From: Brachionus manjavacas
Lineage: Eukaryota > Rotifera > Eurotatoria > Ploima > Brachionidae
Assembly: GCA_019054805.1 (NCBI GenBank)
Contig: JAHQIY010000008.1
Location: 2,651,501-2,715,500 of the forward strand
Direction of reading: 5' to 3'
Length of the DNA: 64,000 nucleotides
How positions within the stretch are numbered: position 1 is the first letter of the stretch; each line of letters starts with the position of its first letter. Positions 55,354 to 64,000 of the stretch are shown in pieces. The translations under genes and the position numbers were made by a program. A model generated the notes under the pieces. That model was given only the letters and a program-made list of their open reading frames with translations. It was not told where the DNA came from and made no database searches.

Positions 55354-58300
55354 ATGGTTTCAGCCGTGAGCAAGCGACACTCTAGCAACCAGGACGACGA
55401 CGACCACGATCAGCTATTCTACGCTCATCACATGAATCACTTGTATCAACAGGTAGCTAGAAATTTTAATTGTTCAACTATGCACACAAAGGCGGTTTGA
55501 TATGATACACATTTTTATTTTGACAAAAAAAAAGGAAAGAAGAAGAAGAAGAAAAAATCAACTCAAAAAACCAAACTATTAGAAATTTTGTCGATTTGAA
55601 TTTTTTGATTGGCTGCCAATTTGCTCATTAGGCAAAAATTTACATTGGCTGATTTGATTTGATTTCTTCAAGATTTCGAGCTAGCCAATCACAAAATTAG
55701 CCTGCCTAACAAAATGAATATTTATTTTCTCTAGTTTCATTTTACGAGAGAAAGAGAGAGAGAGAGAGTATTATTATTTAAGTTATATACAAAAACACCA
55801 CAACCAAAGCATATAACCAAAAAAAAAAAGAAAAAAAAATTTCCAACTTTTTCTTCTCCCCTTCTTCAACATTTGACGAAAACGTCTTTCCTAATTAGCT
55901 TTTACAAGGTCAATTATAGCTGAGAGCTTTTGGTTGTCATTTATCACTCGATTTTTGAAATAGAAAAAAATAAATAAAAAAAATCAATTTTTTTTTGTCA
56001 AAAGGAAAGAAACAACAACAACAACAGCAACAGACCGAGCCAACACATCACATTCAACAATCTGCATTTGCCTTACACAAACCCGACACACAACTTGTCC
56101 GATCAGCCGCTGCCGGCCGACTTGAACACCACAGCAGAGTTCAACAACATGGAATTTCAAGCACCGCCTTACTTCCCGCCTCCGCCGTACACCCAAGGCA
56201 CTGCGAGCTCGGGCTCGGCCAGCTCGACACCAGCGACCTACGAGTTCCACGCCGCGGCCGCCGCAGCAGCCGCCGCCGCCCAGCTCAACAACTTCCACCA
56301 TCACCACTCGAACGCGTCGTTTTCGGCCAGCGCCAACCCCTACATGGCCTTCAACCAGCATTACCACGCGCACCCACACGCCGACAGCCTGTACGCCACC
56401 TACCCGTACAACAACATCCTGCGAGCTAACATGGCCCAGTCGGAGTCGAAGGAAGGCGACGAGCTGCTGTTGACCAAGTCGCCGCCGATCACTGCCACCA
56501 GCTCGCCCTCGTCCGTCTCCTCGTCCGCCTCTTCCCTCCTGCACGACACCACTCAACACCAACTGGCCCAGTTCAACCACCACTACCACTCCAACATGTT
56601 CAGCTCCAACTACCCTGGCTACTCGAGCAACTACTACTCGAGAGGCTTTGCCGCTCAGCAGGACAACTCGCCGGCCAATCAGTTCAATGACAATGGCGCC
56701 ACCAGTGCCACCATGAACGACAACGGCGCCACCAATACCGCCACCACTACCAGCTCGTCGTCGTCGGGCTCGTGCTCGCCCAAGTCTTCTTCTCTCGGCC
56801 TTGACCCCAAAAACAAAGTAAATATCTTTCCTGTGTGCTATTTAAGCCATATTTCCCCAGACCTTCATTACTTGTCACTTCTCTATGTTGACAAATACAT
56901 CTACCACTCAACTCGCCTGTTAAATTACGATATCAAATAAGAATTGCATTCTTAGAACTTCAGAACGTTCAATAACTTAAATAAAGCTTAAATGAAGCAA
57001 GCAGTGTGACATTTGGCTTAATAAAAATTAAAAGAAAAAAAAATTTTTTCTTTCTTTTTATGTTTATTTTTTGTTTAATTAGAAGAGTCATCATCAACAT
57101 CATCAGCATCATCAGCATCATCACGATCAGAGGATGCAGCCGCACGACGCGGAGAACGCAGCTGAGGACAGTGACAGCAATAAGAATGGCGGAGGCGGCC
57201 GGTTGAAGAATAGCGACGAGGACGAGGACTGCGAGGACATCGAGGCCGAAACGTCGATTATAGACGACGAGGAGAATACGAACGCGTCCCAAAACTCCTA
57301 CTTGTACTCGAATCAGGCGCTAGCTCGCCACTTTCACGCTCAGTCCCACTACAGTCCGCTCAATCAGCACTTTTTGCCCAACATACCCGAGCAGTCGATT
57401 CAACTGCACGGCTTCCATCAGACACAGCCGAGAGCCAAGGCCCAGCCGGACTACTTTGTGGCGTATGCGGACCGCGACACCAAAATGAACGCTTTCGGCC
57501 AGGCGGTGTCCGCACAGCCCCTCTATGCCAACGGGCCGAACCCGGGCGACGAGTTTTGCAAGGTGCCCGGTCGCCTCAGCCTGCTCAGCTCCACGTCCAA
57601 GTACAAGGTCACTGTTGGCGAGATTCAGCGACGACTCAATCCGCCCGAGTGCCTGAACGCGTCGCTGCTCGGCGGCGTGCTGCGCCGCGCCAAGTCCAAG
57701 GACGGCGGCAAGCAGTTGAGACAAAAGCTGGACCACATGGGAATTAGCTTGCCCGCTGGACGACGCAAAGCCGCCACTGTCACTCTGCTCACCTCGTTGA
57801 TAGAAAGTAATTTTTTGTCTTTTTTTTTTTCTTTTTTTTTTCGGCATTTGAATAAATTTTTCTAAAATTTTTTTTTTCTCTCTCTTCTCAGCCGAGGCTG
57901 TGCACTTGGCCAAAGACTTTCACATGGTGTGCGACAACGACTTTCCGGCGTCCCAACTAGCCGATCACGTGACCAAACAGAACATGAACTCGTCGATTGT
58001 AAATACTCGCATTCAAATGGTCGAGTCGACGCTCAAGTTGACCGAGGAGCTGGAGAAGATATTGCGACGCGATCGCTCGCCACTAGCCGAGAATCCGTAC
58101 GCCAAAAATGTCAACCAAATGACGCCCATGGAACGAGTGGCCGCCTCGGCGCCCCCGCTCGACGCCGACATCCAAAAGCACCTGACCAATTTTAGTCTGA
58201 TAACGCACGGATTCGGCGGACCGGCCATGGTCGCCGTTCTCAACGCCTTCAGACACTATCTCAACTCGATGAAAGGCAACTACGAGAAAATGCTCAACAA

Positions 58301-58541
58301 TTCGGCCGGTATCGCCGCTGATATGGCCGCTCAGTCCCATCATGCTCAAAAATTGGTCAACTACAACACTAGCAGTAAAAACTCGTCCAATATCTCAGCG
58401 TCGTCTTCATCAAATTCGTCGTCGTCGTCGTCATCCTCCTCCTCATCATCGTCCTCCTCGAACCCGACCAGCTATTTCAACAGCAAACAAATGTCTGCTG
58501 GCATCGAGCTCACTTCCCTCAAAGTCGAAAGCAAGGACTAA
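55354..58541 (+). CDS. TFAP2: AP-2 transcription factor, four exons
   Basis: A nuclear, dimeric DNA-binding regulator of ectoderm and neural development in animals; it binds GCCNNNGGC-type sites. Exons: 55354-55452, 56005-56817, 57083-57806, 57892-58541. All phases agree, for 761 residues, longer than vertebrate AP-2 (about 440). The N-terminal transactivation region has [12 protein letters not shown], the conserved PY motif, amid runs of Ala, His, Asn and Ser. Exon 3 has an acidic segment ([13 protein letters not shown]) then the basic DNA-binding part, [20 protein letters not shown] and [18 protein letters not shown]. Exon 4 has the helix-span-helix dimerisation domain: [20 protein letters not shown] and [12 protein letters not shown] Ser run ends the protein. 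Third positions are strongly G/C, unlike the other genes here. Confidence 0.95.
57088..57130 (+). repeat. CAT/CAG triplet array coding for His/Gln
   Basis: At the start of AP-2 exon 3, repeated CATCATCAG units encode [12 protein letters not shown]. The in-frame triplet array is likely length-variable. Confidence 0.8.
58407..58460 (+). repeat. TCG/TCC/TCA serine-codon array
   Basis: Near the AP-2 C-terminus about 18 consecutive Ser codons of the TCN type form an imperfect triplet repeat. Confidence 0.85.
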
Positions 58542-58583
58542 TCCAATCCTGTGATTATTTCTCTTCTATTTATTTTTTTTAAA

Positions 58584-58589
58584 AATAAA
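58584..58589 (+). promoter_or_regulatory. AP-2 polyadenylation signal (candidate)
   Basis: AATAAA lies 43 bp after the stop codon. Another hexamer is at 58992, so a longer 3' UTR is equally possible. Confidence 0.35.
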
Positions 58590-58599
58590 TTATAAAAGC

Positions 58600-61500
58600 A
58601 ACAAAAACTATATATAAAAATGTCAACAACAACAACAACAACGACAATAAAAAAAAAAAAGTACTCATGATCAAAAGAATGAATGAACAATTTTTGTCAA
58701 TTTTTAAAAATTTTATTTTATTTTTTTTCTCATCAAACTTTATTTTTTTTAATAACATATATTTTTTTAAAATGTTGATCTAAATGGAGAACTTGGACTT
58801 GAACAACAACACCAGCAACAAAGATAAACAGCAATTTTTATCTTTTTTTTTTATAACTTTTAATCGTGTTTAACGCGTTCTTCTTTTTCTTTTTTTTCAA
58901 GTTGTTTAATTTAAAATATATTTTTTTGTTCAATTTTATTTTCTAAAACAGAGAGAGAGAGAGAATTTTTGTTTTATAAATTTACTATTTAAATAAAAGT
59001 ATTGTAATTTTAAAAGAAAATTTTTTTTTATTTTCATCTAATGTTTGTTTAGACTAAGATAAAAAACTGAATTGGTCCGATAGCAATGTGCACTTTTTTG
59101 GTCCAAATACTCGGAAGTAGTTTTATTTATGCGAGTCTAGGGGCTAAAGTTAAATACGCACAAATAGCTCGCAGTCAAATCACGTGAACAAGTTTTCTAT
59201 GAAGGCATTAGCTATTGTTTTAAAAAATTTATTTAAAAAATTTCAAAATTGTTTCACATGAAACTGAGAATTGTTGATCGTATGCCCAGAGCTATATTGC
59301 AACAAATTGGTCGGTCAGCATTGGGAAGTGTCTAACTAATGAGATACGTAACAAGAATTCAAATGTTGCAGATCTATGTGCAATAGTCAAGAGATATGTT
59401 ATAACGTGGCAGTATTCTCTTGTTTAAATTTATCTTTTTAAATTTTTGTGTTCATCTTTTAAAACTGTATTAAAAGTTGAATTAAAAAAAAACTTGCATT
59501 GTTTAGATATTCAAGCGTTTGCTTGATTAGAAATAATGTCAGAATTTTATATATTTAAACTTTATATTTTTAGTCAGTCTTTGGGCTTATTTTAATAAAG
59601 TATATTAAAAAAGAATATGCTTTTACATTAAATAAAACCTATATAAAGTTATAGTTTTCGGTACATACACTGATTGATGCAAACGCAATACACATTGATG
59701 TATGTAGTGCATAAGTCTCAAAAAATGCTAAAATTTTGATGGATAAATGCATTTGTCTAGCTTTTATGTGCACTAGTTGAGAAATAAATTTTGGAATTTT
59801 CAATAAAGCTATTTTAAAATTAAAAGAAATTGTTTTTTGAGTATTTTTATTAGATCAATGAACAAAATAATGTTAAAATTAGTTGTTATTTTTTTTGGAG
59901 TCACATGACTTGAGATTATTTAACATGGGACTCGTCAAGTGTTGCTGGTTTGCCCAAAACTATACTTTAAACAAATTGGTAGCGGCTCGTCAAATTGTAC
60001 ACTCTAGCTTTGATTTAATTTCAAGAGTTTGCTGCTAAGACTCGCTTATTCAGATAAACTTCTTTAGCGTGCAGATAAAAATACCGAAGACGATTAGCTC
60101 AAGTGGATTTGCTGGCACCGTCGGGTATTGTTGATATCGGAGTTTGTGTCAAGACCAATTTGAAAAAGATTAATTAATTGTGAAAGTTAAATGAAAAATT
60201 TCAGCACTCTATTGACAGAGATTTTATTTCAAAATGAAAATGAATAGACAATAAGCAGCCTGGAGGCTTTTTTGTTGTTGTTGTAATTGCCATTTAAAAG
60301 GAAGCTTCTCTCTCTCTCTTTTTTTCTATTTTTGTTTTATTAAGAGTTTATTAAATTTTTATTCGATTTTAGCACCAAATTAGCAGACATACGCTGATTG
60401 AAAAACGCTAATAAAAAAATCATTATTTCTCATTTTCAGTTTCCGAGAGAGAGAGCTTTTGAAAAAAAAAATTAAAATCAAAATTTTCCATTAATTTTCC
60501 GATGTTTTTCTTCTCGAAATCGATTTGTTTTTACTAAATAAAAAAAGAGAAAAAAAATTGTTTTCAAGTTAGTCGGATGGCATATGCCTGCTTTGGCAAT
60601 AACAATCATCAGTAAACTAGTCAAGCATCAAATATGCCAAAGACAATATTTTTACAGCGGATGTGAGAAATAAAATTTTCTGCTCTCATGACTATCAAAA
60701 TGAGTCATAAAAATATTAGCGAGAGAGAGAAAGAAAAAGAAGAAGAGAAGAGTGATGCAACTAATCCAAACAAGTATGCGGCCACATCCTGTCACGATAT
60801 CAAAGTCATGCCCAAGTTTATGGTGCGTAGAGCCCGCGGGCAGTTTTTATGACATCAAAATGCCTCGGATTATATCAGATTGTAAATTTTAAATGGGATT
60901 AAAATAGCTTTGTGTGCGTATGTGTGTGTGTGGCTACACATGAGCGATTTTGATATATCTATTTTGTAGAACAAAAATGTCACCTAATAAAGATTTTCTA
61001 AATGAGATTAATTTTATGTCATTGGCAACAAAAATGCGAGATAACAATCTCCAGCTATTGTGGTCTACTTTAGACACTTTCTTATCTGTTCCATATTGAA
61101 ATTTGATATTTATCTTGGCAATTAGGCAAAACACCTTGAAGCGCTCTTTAACTTCACTTATCAGAACAAATTAAAATTATCTAGTGTTGGGCGAGAGAAG
61201 CGCCGACTCTGTCCAACCATTAATAATCGGTTATCTAACCACGAGTCTAGTATTGATTTCAAATTAGGGCACACCTTAATGAGCAGATAAAATTTGAAAT
61301 CCGAGTTCTCTTTCGGACCAGCGTAAGCTTTATCAAAAGTCCTAATTGAATAAATCTTATGCACATGGCTGCCACAAGATAAAATATCAAAGAGCCATCA
61401 GAACAAGAAACAACGCGCTCATTTGATAAATTCCATTTTGCCAGCAAAATCTAATTGGGAATCATAGAAAATAATTAATTTTTGATAATTTTTTATTGGA

Positions 61501-63010
61501 GAAAAATATGAAAATAATTTGAGTGGCCGAGTTCGGCTTGATGATTTGGCCCGCACACATACCATGCTTTAAATGATAATAATTAAAATACCTTTTCTTT
61601 GCGCGTCTTTAATGAGTCAAGAAAGTTATGAAATATTTTCGTGTAATGACGTCCCACTAGGATCAAAAAAGTAGCTGGAACCTTCAATTATTTTAATTAG
61701 GAGGAACTTTGCAATTTTTCAAATGTTGAGTGTAGGATTTCTTTGCTGATTTAGTTGATTAATTAGCATGACTTTTTTTGTTTATTTTAATTAATTTAAT
61801 AAGAGACGTATGAATAATTGGCAAGAGTGATGTTCGACTAGGCCTGAAATCGATTTTCAAGTGACCATTGGCTCTCTCCAGCCACATTTGAGTCTCACAA
61901 TCAAAAATCAAAACACTCAGAGATTGTTGTTTTAAAGTTTTATGAATGAATTCAAATTTAGTGTTCACGCCTGATTTGTTTCAATAAACTTAATTCGGAG
62001 AATATCTTAATCTAAAATGAAAATTATTATTTTTGTTTTTTTTTATTCCCATTTTTTTAAACACCACTTGATTCTTAATTTAAATGCCGTGAGCAATCGA
62101 CAGCCAAAAATTGTACGAGTTGTTGTTTAGCTTTTAAAAAAATAATTGAGAAAATACTTGAAATTTTTTTTTCGACTAAATTAATAAAATACTAATAAAT
62201 ATCTAAATCGATATTTTTTCTCGTTTTTTTCTTTGATTTCTACAGTGACTTTATTCGCAGATTTGATTTTGGCCAATTTTAACTTAAATTACTTGGAAAA
62301 TTTTCAACACTTTAAATTAATGGCAAATTGAAGTATCAAATGCAAAATTTTTAAATACTTAACGAAAAGATAATTATCAAAATGCTTAATTTTTTTTCTT
62401 TTTTTAATGTATTTTTTGTTCGACATTAGCTTAGCTAATATGCATAAAATTCTTCATTTTTTTATGCTTTTAATACTAAAATAAACACTATTAAGGTTAA
62501 TTGGAAAATCGATTTTCATTAGTTTTAAATTTGTCAACGAAATTTTCTTATCATCATCACATCAAAATAAAATTAAAAATTGAAATACATTTTTATCTCA
62601 CTCTCGCTTAGATATTTATTTATTAATTTAAAAAATAATTTAGGCGAAGCCTTGGCCGGTTGGAATGGAGACTTAGTCCTATCATTCCGCCACATGATTG
62701 ATTTTTAATACCACACAATGTAGAAAAATAAAAAAAAAATTTGAAAAAAGTTAAATTAGTTTAGGTTTAGATTTTAAATTTTTATGTTAAAAAAAATTAC
62801 AATTTTCAAAAAAAGTTAAAAACTCATTATGTAAAATTTAAATAAAGTGCAAAAAAAAATTTGAATCCAAATTGAATAATGTGAAATAAGAAGAATGAAT
62901 TTATGAAATTGGTGCTATTTTTAAGGAAAAGTCGAATGAAGTGTTGAATTTCTTTTGGTCATTTTGACTATAATTGTTCATATCTTCATGGATCGCTTAG
63001 ATATTGCTTA
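58600..63010. other. Non-coding DNA downstream of AP-2
   Basis: No coding frame is supported. From about 59.0 to 61.9 kb the composition is less AT-rich, with GA/CT tracts (58950, 60308, 60444, 60719) and a TG run near 60913-60931. It could hold AP-2 enhancers. A patch at 62640-62700 (GGCGAAGCCTTGGCCGGTTG) resembles LINE 3' tails by composition but has no partner here. Confidence 0.4.
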
Positions 63011-63016
63011 AACTCA

Positions 63017-63017
<1 letters not shown>

Positions 63018-63106
<89 letters not shown>
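63018..63106. repeat. (TAA)n microsatellite
   Basis: About 88 bp of uninterrupted TAA trinucleotide repeats, the longest simple repeat in the window. LINE tails in this window also end in AAT/TAA repeats, so it may have grown from such a tail, though no LINE sequence directly precedes it. Confidence 0.97.
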
Positions 63107-63109
63107 TTA

Positions 63110-64000
63110 AAAGAAATCTGAATAAATGTTGATTTTACTTAAACCAAATACTTACAAAATTGGTTAAAAATTAATAAAAATTAGTATTGTGATTTTTTTT
63201 CTGTAAAAATTATTGAAGACGCTACCACCAGTCCGTTTACCAACAACTCCCCGAAAACCCAAACCAAAAAAACAGGGTATTGGTTTTACTTATGTTTTTC
63301 ACTAATATTAATTTTAAATTATTTTATTTATTTTAAATTTAAATCTTTTGACTTGAAACTGGTCTTTTTAAAATAATGCTTTTTCATTATGGACACATAA
63401 ACTGTCCATTTATCTGTGATTTTTTCATCAAGATCATTTAAGATATGATCCCAAGGGATGGTTTTTGAAAATAAATAAAAATTCTATAAATTATTTAATG
63501 TGATGATCAAAGAATTTTTTTAAACAATTGAATACTTTCTTTCAAATTTAAAATGTATAGTTAAAAAATATTTTTCAAGTGACGTGAAAAAATGCAATCA
63601 AAATAAACACTTTCGTTATTTTTGTTTTTAACCCGTGAAACCATTCATGAAATAAATAAATGATAATGGCTCTAAATTTTTAATTTATTATTTGAAATAA
63701 ATCACTAAGTTAAAGATCAACAAGCTCCAATTTAGTTATCAATCTAATTAACTTGAAAAATAAATCAATCTTAAACATTAGTGATTTGGTTAGAGACTTT
63801 TTTGTCAAAATTTTCTCAAGCATTAAAAATTTCTTTCTCCATCTAAATAGGGTAGTCAAAAGCCAAAATGACTTTATAGTTTTTTAATTAATTCAAAATG
63901 TATGTCTAGTGGTTTAAACCATTTGCCTCGATATACTTTCTCAAATTTAATTAAAAAAATTTTGAGTTTAAGTGTTTGATTGAGATTTAATGTTCTAAAT
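63110..64000. other. AT-rich intergenic end of window
   Basis: No gene, RNA or structured repeat is recognisable. Confidence 0.5.

Noticed and set aside
55984-56589. Minus-strand 201-codon frame rich in Val, Gly and Arg
   Set aside because: It is the mirror of the GC-rich AP-2 exon 2; the composition is a by-product of the Ala/His/Asn-rich coding strand.
57320-57913. Minus-strand 197-codon frame over AP-2 exon 3
   Set aside because: The opposite strand encodes the highly conserved AP-2 DNA-binding domain; no family match on this strand.
61161-61968. Several minus-strand frames of 62-69 codons downstream of AP-2
   Set aside because: No conserved motif or splice structure; expected by chance in this somewhat less AT-rich region.
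63018-63106. (TAA)n array considered as a CRISPR or satellite array
   Set aside because: A pure trinucleotide microsatellite without spacers, in a eukaryotic genome.
1-64000. tRNA, rRNA or snRNA genes
   Set aside because: I looked for GC-rich cloverleaf-like or rRNA-like blocks between genes and saw none I could support by eye; a tRNAscan/Infernal run would be decisive.

Overview
This is a piece of an AT-rich animal nuclear genome. Six of its seven host genes have the intron-exon structure, family and domain order of metazoan genes (AVL9 is seen as one open exon, the reductase is intronless). Where I could place splice sites, most introns are about 45-95 bp with GT..AG ends. Transposon relics are dense and of many kinds (CR1/L2-like, RTE-like and jockey-like non-LTR elements, Tc1/mariner, hAT, a MULE-like element, MITEs). 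Compact introns, low GC and this reverse transcriptase mix suggest a small protostome or spiralian invertebrate, possibly a rotifer. That is only an inference; no marker here fixes the species.

Layout. 1-1211: a truncated copy of 8331-9540 (LINE fragment plus the 3' end of a sulfatase-like gene), fused directly to the C-terminal two thirds of an AVL9 homologue (1212-3129, +). 4112-8169: a Tc1-like element end, then a nearly complete but broken CR1-like LINE (-). 8228-12857: a second LINE fragment (+), then a two-exon DUF229 sulfatase-like gene (-) whose intron holds a 1.2 kb transposon with perfect terminal repeats. 14.2-15.9 kb: RTE-like LINE relic (+). 18.0-20.1 kb: jockey-like RT relic (-), then a short element carrying a FLYWCH-type zinc-finger ORF between inverted arrays of about 21-bp repeats. 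20.5-21.8 kb: NAD kinase (-). 23.0 kb: hAT relic. 24.6-28.0 kb: KLHL12 (-), nine exons, with a palindromic MITE in intron 5. 30.6-31.6 kb: an intronless retinol-dehydrogenase-like SDR (+). 37.9-42.6 kb: a metabotropic GABA-B receptor of subunit 1 type (+), about 13 exons. 44-48 kb: LINE 3' ends and a mariner relic. 49.1-49.9 kb: cyclophilin H, PPIH (-), six exons. 53.5-53.9 kb: a doubled RTE tail. 55.4-58.5 kb: an AP-2 transcription factor (+), four exons, with GC-rich codons and GA/CT tracts around it. The rest is AT-rich DNA in which I see no gene.

The genes do not form a pathway. They are unrelated housekeeping genes (AVL9, NADK, KLHL12, PPIH, SDR), a neuronal receptor and a developmental regulator, as expected in an animal genome. 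Three host genes (sulfatase, NAD kinase, GABA-B receptor) each show a single-base reading-frame offset next to a homopolymer run. Together with the duplication at the left edge, this makes assembly or consensus error a live explanation to weigh against real decay.
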